Assembly (NCBI RefSeq): GCF_001306135.1
Contig: NZ_LGKP01000035.1
Span: 248,001 to 312,000 of the forward strand
Source: Herpetosiphon geysericola
Lineage (GTDB): Bacteria; Chloroflexota; Chloroflexia; Chloroflexales; Herpetosiphonaceae
Direction: 5' to 3'
DNA length: 64,000 nucleotides
The notes under the pieces are model-generated. The model saw only the letters and a program-made list of their open reading frames with translations. It was not told the origin of the DNA and ran no database searches. The position numbers and the translations under genes were made by a program. Position 1 is the first letter of the stretch; every line of letters starts with the position of its first letter. Positions 45,167 through 54,039 of the stretch are shown in pieces.

Positions 45167-46285
45167 TTAGCTGGTTGCCCAACGCAGCAGTGCTTCTAAT
45201 GGGCCATGATTAAAATGTCTTTTCCACCAGACCGAGCAGCCAACCGCTACGCCGAAAAAGCCAAGCGCCAATCCCAATGCTGTTGCCAAACTGCTATTTT
45301 GATACAAACCAAGGCTCCTCAGCCCACCTAAGCCAAGCACAATATGCCCAATATACCAAGTCAATGCCAATTGGCCGGTTACTGCTAAGCTATTGATGAT
45401 GCGACTGGTGCTCAATCCAAGGCTCAGTTGAATACAGCCCATAATTATTGCTAAGCTCAGGCCAGCTGCCGAGAGCATAAACAACGGCATCGGTGGAATC
45501 GACGCGGTGCTGAACAACATTGCTGCATCAGGCTTACCCAAAATCGGCCATGTTTGGCTGAAAACATGGGTTAAGCCAATTGATCCAATTTGGGCTGTAA
45601 GCGCCATGGCTACCCCAATCCAAAACAAGCGCCAACGAACGAGGGCAACCTGCACGTGTTGCCGCCCCAGCCACATGCCAAAGAAAATCAGGCCCGCCCA
45701 AGGAAAAACGCTGCGAAAGCCATCAAATAACAGGTTGCGCAGTAAGCCTGCAAACGTCCATAAATTGCGATATTCAAGCGTTGCCCAGTTCCAGTTTTGG
45801 TTAAAATCGAAACGCATAATCAAGCCGACAAATGCCAGCACAAAGCTGAATGCTAAGCTAAGCAAAACGCGATTCGAGGCTTGAAATAGCCATGCAATCA
45901 GCAAAAACGCAATGCCATAGACCCGCAAAATATCGCCTGGCCAGATTGTAAGGTTGATCAAGCCCAAAACCAACAAAAACAAGCCCCGTTTGGTCAATGT
46001 CCAGCGTTTGGCTTGAATTGCCGCAGCCTCAGCGTTTGGGTTGATGCGGCCAATGAGGCTCAAGCCCACGCCGGCCAACACCACAAATAAGGCTGCTGCC
46101 CGCCCTTCGCAAAATGTCACAATTAAGCCCAACCAACTGCTCTGCTGATCGCTTGCCACCAACGTCAGGCTAAAATGCACGATCACCATGCCCAAAATCG
46201 CCAAGGCGCGGGCAACATCATAGCCAATAATACGCTGCGCTCGATTGACCACATTTGTGGCCTTATAGGTTGTTGTAACTGCCAT
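45167..46285 (-). CDS. multi-spanning membrane protein, DUF418/HGSNAT-like
   Basis: A 372-residue protein with about ten membrane helices. The opening RIIGYDVARALAILGMVIVHF, followed by EGRAAALFVVLAGVGLSL, is the pattern of the DUF418/YeiB and heparan-glucosaminide acetyltransferase-like families, which may move acyl groups across the membrane. The C-terminal part has GQLALTWYIGHIVLGL. It follows tetR after 32 bases on the same strand and is probably the repressor's target. The substrate is unknown. Confidence 0.75.
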   Translation of the reverse strand: MAVTTTYKATNVVNRAQRIIGYDVARALAILGMVIVHFSLTLVASDQQSSWLGLIVTFCEGRAAALFVVLAGVGLSLIGRINPNAEAAAIQAKRWTLTKRGLFLLVLGLINLTIWPGDILRVYGIAFLLIAWLFQASNRVLLSLAFSFVLAFVGLIMRFDFNQNWNWATLEYRNLWTFAGLLRNLLFDGFRSVFPWAGLIFFGMWLGRQHVQVALVRWRLFWIGVAMALTAQIGSIGLTHVFSQTWPILGKPDAAMLFSTASIPPMPLFMLSAAGLSLAIIMGCIQLSLGLSTSRIINSLAVTGQLALTWYIGHIVLGLGGLRSLGLYQNSSLATALGLALGFFGVAVGCSVWWKRHFNHGPLEALLRWATS

Positions 46286-46317
46286 AATTCATCTCCAGCC
46301 AACGCAAATTCCGCGAA

Positions 46318-46899
46318 TTAAGCGCTCAGGAGCTGCTTAATCATAGATTTAATGCTCGTGGCATAGCTGCTTAAATCATCATCAGGATAAAGCCCTTTGC
46401 GCCAGGTTAGGCCATCGATCAGCGCAATGATTAAATTGGCTGTGTTTGCCAAATCAAGCGTTGCACCAAGTTGGCCGCGTTGTTGGGCCAAGCGAAAAAC
46501 TTCAATGAGTGCTTGTAGGTTTGCTTGATCGCTTTGGCGTACCAAGGCTGCAATCGCTGGATTATGCATGGTTTCCGCGCCAATTTCGGCGCTGAGCTCT
46601 GCATATAACGGCGAACTAATCGCTGCTAACAATTGGTCGATCAGCCAATCAAGCCCTTGCCAAAGATCTGGCTGCTGGCTAACGTGCTGCAAGAGCGCGC
46701 TTAAATCGCGGCTATCGTCCTCGACAAAGGCCGCGATAATCGCCTCTTTGCTGCGATAGTAGCGATAGACCGAGCCAGGGCTCAGCTGAACTTCGCGACA
46801 AATATCGTCCATGGTGGTCTGGTGAAAGCCCTTGCGGGCAAAACAGATTGCTGCTGCTGCTAAGATTTGGCGCTGTCGTACCTCGGCTTTTGTGCTCAT
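46318..46899 (-). CDS. TetR-family transcriptional repressor
   Basis: A 193-residue regulator. The N-terminal helix-turn-helix is clear: ILAAAAICFARKGFHQTTMDDICREVQLSPGSVYRYYRSKEAI (about 12-54). The C-terminal helical domain would bind an unknown ligand. A 26-base palindrome overlaps its own promoter (46926-46951), so it almost certainly represses itself and the membrane gene downstream. Confidence 0.93.
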   Translation of the reverse strand: MSTKAEVRQRQILAAAAICFARKGFHQTTMDDICREVQLSPGSVYRYYRSKEAIIAAFVEDDSRDLSALLQHVSQQPDLWQGLDWLIDQLLAAISSPLYAELSAEIGAETMHNPAIAALVRQSDQANLQALIEVFRLAQQRGQLGATLDLANTANLIIALIDGLTWRKGLYPDDDLSSYATSIKSMIKQLLSA

Positions 46900-46925
46900 A
46901 CCCTCATAAACTCCTAGCTAGGAAA

Positions 46926-46977
46926 AATGCGAATGAACGTTCACTCGCATTCTAAAAGAAAAAATATAGTTTGTCTA
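46926..46977 (-). promoter_or_regulatory. tetR promoter with overlapping palindromic operator
   Basis: On the minus strand TAGACA (46977-46972), a 17-base spacer and TAGAAT (46954-46949) form a good promoter. The palindrome 46926-46951, centred on TGAACGTTCA with one mismatched pair, overlaps the -10 box and start site. This is a classic TetR-type operator layout. Confidence 0.8.
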
Positions 46978-46984
46978 GGGTGAA

Positions 46985-47265
46985 CAACGAAGATATTTTT
47001 AACCACGAAGAACACGAAGGGACACGAAGCGCCGAAACCGTGAAGATCGCGAAGATCACGAAGAATTCTTTTTTTGCCACAGATTCCCACAGATTTTTTG
47101 GATTATGTTCCTGCTAGCCCAAAGCTCATCCTCTATCCTTATGTTCTATGTTCTTTTCTGCCTTTTGACCTTTGACTTTTAGGGTTCTGTTCCTGCTCCC
47201 CGATAGCCTATAGACTCATTTTTAATTTCTGCCTTCTGCCTTTTGACTTTTGACTTTTGACTTTA
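46985..47265. repeat. mosaic intergenic repeat modules
   Basis: AACCACGAAGAACACGAAGG with GCGAAGATC units (47001-47065), a TTGCCACAGATTCCCACAGA module, TTATGTTCTATGTTC, and two TTCTGCCTTTTGAC/TTTTGAC arrays (47156-47181 and 47227-47264). Confidence 0.75.
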
Positions 47266-47360
47266 TCAACTATTTCTGCATGTTTGAGGCTGTAACTAAG
47301 CCCAAAATTGGCTATGATAACGCTATTACACGAATGTGAGTAGTAAAGGAACCCCGTTTG

Positions 47361-48665
47361 ATGAACAATGAACATCCGCTGATTACGGCGCGCAATCAAC
47401 GCACCGAATGGTTTTTAGATACGCGCTTTGGCATGTTTATTCATTGGGGCTTGTATGCGATTCCTGCACGTGGCGAGTGGGTGCGCAGCCTTGAGAAAAT
47501 CAGCAACGAAGCTTATCAACCCTATTTTGAGCAATTTAACCCAACCGAGTATCAGCCGCGCGAATGGGCAAAATTGGCCAAGGCTGCTGGGATGCGCTAC
47601 GCCGTGCTCACTGCCAAGCATCACGATGGCTTTTGCCTATTCGATAGCCAACTGACCGAGTATAAATCAACCAACACTCCAGCCAAGCGCGATTTAGTGT
47701 GCGAGTATGTTGAGGCGTTTCGCGCCGAGGGTTTGCAGGTTGGTTTGTATTATTCGTTGCTCGATTGGCATCATCCCGATTATCCAGCTTTTGACGATGA
47801 ATATCACCCAATGCGCGGCAACGAGGCCTATCGCGACCAGCCCCGCGATTTTCAGCGCTACCTCGATTATATGCACGGCCAAATTAAGGAATTGCTGACC
47901 AACTATGGCAAAATTGATATTATGTGGTTTGATTTTTCGTATGGCGAGCTGAGTGGCGAGGCTTGGCGGGCCAGCGAGTTAATTAATCAAGCCCGCGCAA
48001 TCCAGCCGCATTTGATTATTGATAATCGTTTGGCTGCCAGCGGCGAGGGCAACGCAAGCTTTGGCACAGCAACACCCGAAATCTATGCTGGCGATTTTGC
48101 CTGCCCTGAGCAATTGATTCCGCCTGCTGGGTTGGTCGATGCGCTTGGGCGTTCAGTGCCATGGGAAGCCTGCATCACGCTTAATCAGCATTGGGGCTAC
48201 TCGGCCAGCGACCGCGATTTCAAATCGGCACGCCAAGTTGTGCATGGCCTCATCGAGTGTGTCAGCAAAAATGGTAATTTGCTACTGAATGTCGGGCCAG
48301 ATGCCAAAGGCCGCATTCCGCAGGCCTGCCAACAGATTTTACTCGAAGTTGGGACTTGGATGGCTGAGCACAGCGCAAGCATCTATGGCTGTGGTCGTAG
48401 CCAGTTGGAGAAGCCAGAGTGGGGCCGCTACACTCAGCGCGGTTCGACGATCTATGCCCATATCTACGAGCGTGGAATTGGCCCGATTAACTTTCGCGGG
48501 CTGAATGGCAAAGTTAAACGTGCATGCCTGCTCGCCGATCATTCGGAAGTAAAACTTGAACTGCCGTGGATTGCCAAAGATTATACTGACGACCTGTTTT
48601 TGAACTGGCCCTCAGCCAAATTGCCCAATGAAACCGCGACCGTCGTAGCCTTAGAATTAGAATGA
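47361..48665 (+). CDS. alpha-L-fucosidase, GH29
   Basis: A 434-residue retaining fucosidase. The start is ATG 47361 after AAAGGA; a TTG one codon earlier is not needed. Family GH29 signatures are RFGMFIHWGLYAIPARGEWV (about 22-41), TAKHHDGFCLFDS (about 84-96), and DIMWFDFSYGE with the likely nucleophile Asp-191. YSLLDWHHPDYP is also typical. There is no signal peptide, so it would act on imported fucosylated oligosaccharides in the cytoplasm. It is a single-gene unit followed by a perfect module hairpin. Confidence 0.93.
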   Translation: MNNEHPLITARNQRTEWFLDTRFGMFIHWGLYAIPARGEWVRSLEKISNEAYQPYFEQFNPTEYQPREWAKLAKAAGMRYAVLTAKHHDGFCLFDSQLTEYKSTNTPAKRDLVCEYVEAFRAEGLQVGLYYSLLDWHHPDYPAFDDEYHPMRGNEAYRDQPRDFQRYLDYMHGQIKELLTNYGKIDIMWFDFSYGELSGEAWRASELINQARAIQPHLIIDNRLAASGEGNASFGTATPEIYAGDFACPEQLIPPAGLVDALGRSVPWEACITLNQHWGYSASDRDFKSARQVVHGLIECVSKNGNLLLNVGPDAKGRIPQACQQILLEVGTWMAEHSASIYGCGRSQLEKPEWGRYTQRGSTIYAHIYERGIGPINFRGLNGKVKRACLLADHSEVKLELPWIAKDYTDDLFLNWPSAKLPNETATVVALELE

Positions 48666-48671
48666 ACCATT

Positions 48672-48728
48672 TTTAACGCAGAGGCGCAGAGAACCAAAAA
48701 CTTATTTTCTCTGCGCCTCTGCGTTAAA
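48672..48728. repeat. perfect inverted pair of the ACGCAGAGGCGCAGAG module
   Basis: The 22-base arms 48672-48693 and 48707-48728 are exact reverse complements around a 13-base loop. The hairpin lies seven bases after the fucosidase stop and before the convergent xseB end. No T-run follows on either strand. Confidence 0.9.
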
Positions 48729-48765
48729 TCATAACCTCTAAACCCTAGCCCCTGAGCCCTAGTTC

Positions 48766-48972
48766 CTATTCGACTGAAACCAACTGGCCATTGATAATTT
48801 GTTGAACCCGCAACTCGGCACTTTGCAGCAATTGATTGCACTGGGCAGCGAGTGCCATGCCACGTTCGTAATGGCTCAAAGCTTGTTCTAAGGGCAAATC
48901 GCCTGCTTCCAAGGCATTGACGGTTTGCTCTAGCTCATGAAACACCGTTTCGTATGCTTGATTGGTTGGCAT
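48766..48972 (-). CDS. xseB: exodeoxyribonuclease VII small subunit
   Basis: A 68-residue protein with the XseB pattern FHELEQTVNALEAGDLPLEQALSHYERGMALAAQC (about 11-45), forming the two-helix bundle that decorates the large subunit XseA. The length is typical. XseA is not in this window; instead xseB follows a polyketide synthase gene by 14 bases, so it may be expressed from that promoter. AAGGAG precedes the ATG. Confidence 0.92.
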   Translation of the reverse strand: MPTNQAYETVFHELEQTVNALEAGDLPLEQALSHYERGMALAAQCNQLLQSAELRVQQIINGQLVSVE

Positions 48973-48986
48973 ATAGACACTCCTTT

Positions 48987-50054
48987 TTACACGCCGCGAA
49001 TTAATCCCAATTCGGCACTAAAGCCTGGCCCAAACACCGCGAGCAAGCCAAATTCGTCTTTTGCGAGCGGTTTGGCGGCTAAAGCTTGTTGCATTACAAA
49101 GAAAATCGTCGCTGACGACATATTGCCATAGCTGCGCAACACAGCGCGCGAAACTGCCAAATCGGCATCGCTAAGCTGCAACGATTCTTGATAGGCTTGC
49201 ACAACTTTGGCCCCGCCTGGATGCAACAAATAACGCCCAAGATCTGCTTGATTGAGGCCGTGTTGAGCCAGAAATTGCTCAAGTAAAGGCCGAAACTGTT
49301 CGCGTACAATCGAGGGAATTCGCGATGAGAACACAACTTCAAAACCAGAATTGACGATATTCCAGCCCATGATTTCAGCGCTATCGGGGTAGAGATGGCT
49401 GCGCGTCGCCACAATCTCTCCCAAGGCTTGATTGCGCGGATTTACCTGATCGCCCTCTAATAATACCGCCGTTACGCCATCGCCAAACAGTGAGGTGGCA
49501 ATCAAATTGCGTTTGGAGAAATCATCGGCGAGATAGGTCAGCGAGCAAAATTCAACATTGAGCAACAAAACGCGTTGGGTTGGCTCGGCGCGTAAATAAT
49601 CGAAGGCCGTATTGAGACCGCCCAAGCCACCAGCACAGCCCAAGCCCCAAATCGGCGTGCGACGGGTTTGGGGGCGCATACCAAGGCGCTGGATCAGCAA
49701 GGCATCAAGACTGGGAGCTGCTAGCCCAGTGGTCGTGACAACCACAATATGGTCAATATCGTTGGGCGTAAGATCGAGCGGCTGTAAACATGCTTCAATC
49801 GCTTGGCAACTCAAATCGAGAGCTGCCTCAATAAACACCGCGTTGCATTCGGCAAAACTGCGTGGTTCGTGCCACCATTCCAATGGGCGTACCAAGTAGC
49901 GCGTATCAATTTGGGCATGGCGAAAGATCGTCAGGTAGCGCTGAATTTCGGGAAAAGCTGCGGCAAAGCGTTGGGCAACCATATCTTGCACTGCTCGTTG
50001 GGGCACGCAATATTGTGGCACGCCTAGCCCAATTGCTTGGATTCGTGGCATCAT
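48987..50054 (-). CDS. type III polyketide synthase (chalcone/alkylpyrone synthase-like)
   Basis: A 355-residue homodimeric ketosynthase-like enzyme that condenses malonyl-CoA units onto an acyl starter. The catalytic triad is visible: Cys-140 in GLGCAGGLGG, His-278 in LHPGGAK and Asn-311 in YGNMSSA. Bacterial relatives make alkylresorcinols, alkylpyrones or tetrahydroxynaphthalene; the starter cannot be read from sequence. No tailoring methyltransferase or oxidase accompanies it. The only same-strand neighbour is xseB. The two leading Met codons leave the exact start open by one residue. Confidence 0.92.
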   Translation of the reverse strand: MMPRIQAIGLGVPQYCVPQRAVQDMVAQRFAAAFPEIQRYLTIFRHAQIDTRYLVRPLEWWHEPRSFAECNAVFIEAALDLSCQAIEACLQPLDLTPNDIDHIVVVTTTGLAAPSLDALLIQRLGMRPQTRRTPIWGLGCAGGLGGLNTAFDYLRAEPTQRVLLLNVEFCSLTYLADDFSKRNLIATSLFGDGVTAVLLEGDQVNPRNQALGEIVATRSHLYPDSAEIMGWNIVNSGFEVVFSSRIPSIVREQFRPLLEQFLAQHGLNQADLGRYLLHPGGAKVVQAYQESLQLSDADLAVSRAVLRSYGNMSSATIFFVMQQALAAKPLAKDEFGLLAVFGPGFSAELGLIRGV

Positions 50055-50119
50055 CGTTCCTATCTACTAGTGGCTGCTTATTTGCTGAAGCAGTTGGCTG
50101 CTTAACTATAGCATGGGCT

Positions 50120-50650
50120 AGACCAGAACAGAGAGCATAGAACAGAGAGCATAGAACATAAGCGAAGGATGAGGGATGAGGGATGAGGGATGAAAAGCAG
50201 AAGTCAAAAGGCAAAATGGGAAGCCGAATTATGGGCTAGAGGGCAGTATTTTAACGCAGAGGCGCAGAGAATGAGAGGCTATGGGCTATGGGCTTTTGGC
50301 TATCGGAATATTATTTGGGGAGAAAAAGGATTTGTATTTAACGCAGAGAAATAATGGCTATAAGCTATAGGCTTTTGGCTATCGGAATATTATTTGGGGA
50401 GAAAAAGGATTTGTATTTAACGCAGAGGCGCAGAGGAACGATGGCTATGGGCTATGGGAATTTAATCTGAGCAATCTGTGGCTAAAAATTATTCTTCGTA
50501 GCTCAATAGTTAAGCGTATCGCTAAATTGCTATGTTCTTTGCTCTCTGTTCTTCGTACCCTTCGCGATCTTCGCGATCTTCGCCGTTAAATTCCTATGCT
50601 CTATGCTCTTTGCTCTATGTTCTGGCTTTCATCCCTCATCCTTCATCCTT
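50120..50650. repeat. large mosaic intergenic repeat block
   Basis: The block contains AGAACAGAGAGCATAG units (50122-50160), GATGAGGGATGAGG units (50166-50190), CAAAAGGCAAAA, TTAACGCAGAGGCGCAGAG (50251), GCTATGGGCTATGGG units, CTTCGCGATCTTCGCGATC (50568) and TATGCTCTATGCTCTTTG (50597). Inside it a 58-base string is repeated exactly at 50291-50348 and 50370-50427. No gene is supported in the 650 bases. Confidence 0.85.
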
Positions 50651-50692
50651 AAAAAAACACCCCAGCCCTGAGCACATGCCAGAACTGGGGTG
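50651..50692 (-). terminator. intrinsic terminator of korAB
   Basis: CACCCCAG (50658-50665) pairs with CTGGGGTG (50685-50692); on the minus strand the stem is followed by seven T (A-run 50651-50657 on plus). Confidence 0.85.
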
Positions 50693-50708
50693 ATGAGCCA
50701 AAACCAAA

Positions 50709-51755
50709 TTAGTACAAATCAGCCAAGACTGAATCGAGGGCTTCTTTGGTTGGGCGAAGTTGGTCTGCTGAGAGGTGGCTCAATGGCTGTTCGTCCATGT
50801 GCAACAAATCGTGAATCGTGCGATTGTTGTCTTGCTTCACATAAATCAAGCCAGTGATAAACTCTTGGTTTTCGCGCGCAGCATCCAAGCGTGACAAGGC
50901 GGCAACCCGATTGGTTGGGTCGTAATCGGTCTCAAGTTTTTTGAGCACAATTGTCGAGCCGTCGTGCATCTTGACTGGAATTGCTTCGCCTTCTTCGTAA
51001 TCAACCGTGATTTCTTCTTGGGCGCGGATGAAGGTCATGTCGTGCAGACGTTCTTCGTGTTCCTTGCCGTAAGCGTAGCTCTTGGTTGAATCTTCGTGGT
51101 TGTTGAAGGTCACACATGGGCTGATGATGTCGAGAATCGCCAAACCACGGTGGCTCAAGGCAGCCTTGAGCAAGGCTTCAACTTGGCGTGGGTCGCCAGC
51201 GAACGAGCGTGCAACAAAGGTTGCGCCACCAATGATCGCTTCTGCACAAAGATCAATTGGCGGGAGTTCGTTCAAGCCAGCATATTTCAGCTTTTGGCCG
51301 ATATCGGCGGTTGCTGAGAACTGACCTTTGGTCAAGCCATAAACGCCGTTGTTTTCGACGATGTAGACCATTGGCACGTTACGGCGCACCAAGTGCTTGA
51401 ATTGGCCCATCCCGATTGAGCCAGTATCGCCGTCGCCGCTCACCGCCAAGCCGACTAAGTTGCGGTTGGTGACGATTGCACCAGTAGCAACTGAGGGCAT
51501 GCGTCCGTGAACGCTATTGAAACCATGTGAGCGACCTAAGAAATAGGCCGGAGTTTTCGATGAACAGCCAATGCCGCTGAATTTGGCGACTTGGTAGGGC
51601 TGAACACCTAATTCGAAACAGACCGACACAATCCGTGATGAGATTGAGTCGTGGCCACACCCTGGACACAGCGTCGAAGGTGCGCCTTTGTATTCACCTT
51701 GTTCAAACCCAAGCAGGTTAATTTTTGGCTTGGGAGTCGCTTTGGTCGTTGCCAT
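50709..51755 (-). CDS. korB: 2-oxoacid:ferredoxin oxidoreductase beta subunit
   Basis: A 348-residue thiamine-diphosphate subunit that oxidatively decarboxylates a 2-oxoacid, probably 2-oxoglutarate, and passes electrons to ferredoxin. CPGCGH near residue 31 marks an iron-sulfur/TPP region. The TPP motif runs from SGDGDTGSIG (about 105-114) to ENNGVYGLTKGQ. It starts three bases after korA ends and is closed by a terminator. Assignment to 2-oxoglutarate rather than pyruvate rests on the two-subunit KorAB form. Confidence 0.93.
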   Translation of the reverse strand: MATTKATPKPKINLLGFEQGEYKGAPSTLCPGCGHDSISSRIVSVCFELGVQPYQVAKFSGIGCSSKTPAYFLGRSHGFNSVHGRMPSVATGAIVTNRNLVGLAVSGDGDTGSIGMGQFKHLVRRNVPMVYIVENNGVYGLTKGQFSATADIGQKLKYAGLNELPPIDLCAEAIIGGATFVARSFAGDPRQVEALLKAALSHRGLAILDIISPCVTFNNHEDSTKSYAYGKEHEERLHDMTFIRAQEEITVDYEEGEAIPVKMHDGSTIVLKKLETDYDPTNRVAALSRLDAARENQEFITGLIYVKQDNNRTIHDLLHMDEQPLSHLSADQLRPTKEALDSVLADLY

Positions 51756-51758
51756 GGC

Positions 51759-53594
51759 CTATGCTTCCCCTTTTTGTACTGATTCGGTAACCCAGCGGGC
51801 GGTTAATGGCAAGCCATCGCAGCTTGCAACAGCAATAATCCGGCCAGCTAATTCTGGGTATTCCATCCGCAACAATTGTGCCATTTGACCGTTGTAGTTG
51901 TTATCAACTACATAGATGCGTTCGTACTTGGCCACAAATTCGCCAACTTCTTTGGTGAATGGCAATGCCCGCACCCGTTGGTAGGCGGCGTTGATGTTGG
52001 CTTCGCGCAAGCGATCCAAGGCTTCGATAATTGCTGGATCGTTCGAGCCATACGAGAGAATCCCAATCGTGGCGTTTTCTTCGTTGACGGTGATTGGGGT
52101 TGGCACGATCGTCCGCGCAGTTTCAAACTTGCGAGCCAAGCGATCCAAGTTGGCGACCCACTCATCTGAGCGTTCGGTATACTTGGCATCTTGGTTGTGG
52201 CCTGAACCACGGGTAAAGTAGGCTGCTTTGGGGTGATTGGTGCCAGGCAGGGTGCGATAGGGAATGCCATCGCCATCAACATCGCGATAGCGGCCCCAAT
52301 CGCCGACGGCGGTCAAGGCATCGGCATCGAGCACCTTGCCCCGATCCATTGGCTCGGTTGGGTATTCGAATGGCTCAGAGATCCATTGGTTCATGCCCAA
52401 GTCGAGGTCGCTAAGCACAAACACAATCGTTTGCAAGCGTTCAGCCAAATCGAATGAGCGCCAGCCAAACTCAAAGCATTCTTTGATGCTTGAAGGCAAC
52501 AAACAAACGTGTTGGGTATCGCCGTGGCTCAAGAAATAGGCTGAGATCAAGTCGGTTTGGCCGGTACGGGTTGGCATCCCAGTGCTTGGCCCCATCCGCA
52601 TCACATCCCAAACCACACAAGGAACTTCGGTAAAATAGGCCAAGCCGGTAAACTCAGCCATCAACGAAAGCCCAGGGCCTGAGGTTGCGGTCATCGAGCG
52701 CGCGCCAGCCCAACCAGCACCGATAATCATGCCGATTGCTGCCAATTCGTCTTCTGCTTGCACCACTGCATAGGTTGGCTTATTGGTTTCTTTGTTGATG
52801 CGTAGTTCTGGCAGGTAGTCGTTGAGGGCATCGACCAAGCTGGTTGAAGGCGTAATTGGGTACCAAGCAACGAATGAAACGCCACCGAAGACCGAGCCAA
52901 GCGCGCCAGCTGCATTGCCATCGAGCATAATCATACCCTGGGTTTTGTCCATGCGCTCAACCCGGAATGGTGATTGGGTGGTGATGTTGGCAGCAGCCCA
53001 AGCCACAGCAGCATTAACCACATTCATATTCGAGGCAATGGCTTTTTGCTTGCCCTTGAAGTGCTTGTTTAATGCACTTTCGATTTCGGCAACTTCAATG
53101 CCAAGTAAATGGGCTAAAACCCCAACATAGACCATGTTGGCAATATAATCGCGCAAACTCGCATCGACCCCTGAGTTCTTCACCAATTCCTTGACTGGCA
53201 TTGGGAAGTAGGTCACGTCGCTGCGTGAAAGCTCTTGGCGCGAATCATCAGGATACAGACAAATCCCACCTGGCTCAAGCGATTGAAGGTCATCGCCAAA
53301 GCTGGCTGGATTCATGGCCACCAAAACATCGCGTTTATGACGGCGAGCTTGATAGCCATCCTTGCTCAAGCGAATTGAATACCACGTGGGTAACCCTTTG
53401 ATGTTTGATGGAAACAGGTTTTTGCCTGTTACCGGAATACCCATGTTGAAACAAGCACGGAGGATGGTATTATTGGCGGTTTGGCTCCCGGAACCATTGG
53501 GAGTAGCCACAATAATCGCGAAGTCGTTAATATTCACGTCCTCACGGGCGATTTCAGCGGGCTGTTGCTCCGTCTGATAATCTACGACTGCCAT
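51759..53594 (-). CDS. korA: 2-oxoacid:ferredoxin oxidoreductase alpha subunit (fused gamma-alpha)
   Basis: A 611-residue subunit. The start at 53594 has AAGGAG nine bases upstream; 25 more codons in frame lack such a site. Residues about 20-200 are the gamma domain (ATPNGSGSQTANNTILRACF). Residues about 225-611 are the alpha domain with GNAAGALGSVFGGVSFVAWYPITPSTSL and TSGPGLSLMAEFTGLA. With korB it would link the TCA cycle to ferredoxin, matching the nuo genes here that may accept electrons without a canonical NADH module. A structured upstream region on the same strand may regulate it. Confidence 0.93.
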   Translation of the reverse strand: MAVVDYQTEQQPAEIAREDVNINDFAIIVATPNGSGSQTANNTILRACFNMGIPVTGKNLFPSNIKGLPTWYSIRLSKDGYQARRHKRDVLVAMNPASFGDDLQSLEPGGICLYPDDSRQELSRSDVTYFPMPVKELVKNSGVDASLRDYIANMVYVGVLAHLLGIEVAEIESALNKHFKGKQKAIASNMNVVNAAVAWAAANITTQSPFRVERMDKTQGMIMLDGNAAGALGSVFGGVSFVAWYPITPSTSLVDALNDYLPELRINKETNKPTYAVVQAEDELAAIGMIIGAGWAGARSMTATSGPGLSLMAEFTGLAYFTEVPCVVWDVMRMGPSTGMPTRTGQTDLISAYFLSHGDTQHVCLLPSSIKECFEFGWRSFDLAERLQTIVFVLSDLDLGMNQWISEPFEYPTEPMDRGKVLDADALTAVGDWGRYRDVDGDGIPYRTLPGTNHPKAAYFTRGSGHNQDAKYTERSDEWVANLDRLARKFETARTIVPTPITVNEENATIGILSYGSNDPAIIEALDRLREANINAAYQRVRALPFTKEVGEFVAKYERIYVVDNNYNGQMAQLLRMEYPELAGRIIAVASCDGLPLTARWVTESVQKGEA

Positions 53595-53810
53595 GAACGT
53601 ATTCTCCTTAATTGGCTTCTTTGCCAGGTTATAGCCTCTAAAGATACTGCGAACCCAATGGTTCGTCAACCAACCAAAGCCGGTCTCTAAACCATAATTG
53701 TACGCCGTGATTGCTTTAGCTGCGATGTGTTCTGTCTATTATATCCATAGAGCGCGTCTATGAGAACAGGGGTTTTAGTCAGTTTTTAGGACACTTTTGT
53801 ATTTTAGCAC

Positions 53811-54003
53811 TAAAAGAAGAACCAGCCGCTCTGTGCCATGAGCGGCTGGCGTGCCAACTGGAGAGGGGAGAGAGGAGCACCGAGATGCGCAGTTGCCGCT
53901 ACGACCTCGGATCAATGCTGACGCTTTGCCAATGATGCATGTCCAGTGCTTCAGAACTGCGTCATAATAAAAACTGTTTTATCGGATAAATCAGTTTTTA
54001 TTG
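53811..54003 (-). ncRNA. candidate structured RNA or attenuator upstream of korA
   Basis: Read on the minus strand, the region holds a near-perfect 18-base inverted repeat (53966-54002), a hairpin CCGAG/CTCGG with an inner GTAG/CTGC stem (53880-53910), and a 10-bp stem (53822-53831 with 53840-53849) followed by TTCTTCTTTT. The last looks like an intrinsic terminator 216 bases before the korA start. No reading frame is convincing. A separate TATAAT lies between it and korA on the same strand. Confidence 0.45.
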
Positions 54004-54039
54004 CTGAGCGTAGTGTATCTAAGGTTGGATAGTTTGTCA

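Noticed and set aside
48987-50054. Type III polyketide synthase as the core of a larger biosynthetic cluster
   Set aside because: No methyltransferase, oxidase, transporter or other tailoring gene adjoins it; its neighbours are xseB, a repeat block and korAB.
50291-50427. Tandem 79-base unit as an insertion sequence
   Set aside because: There is no transposase, terminal inverted repeat or target duplication; it is better explained as module duplication.
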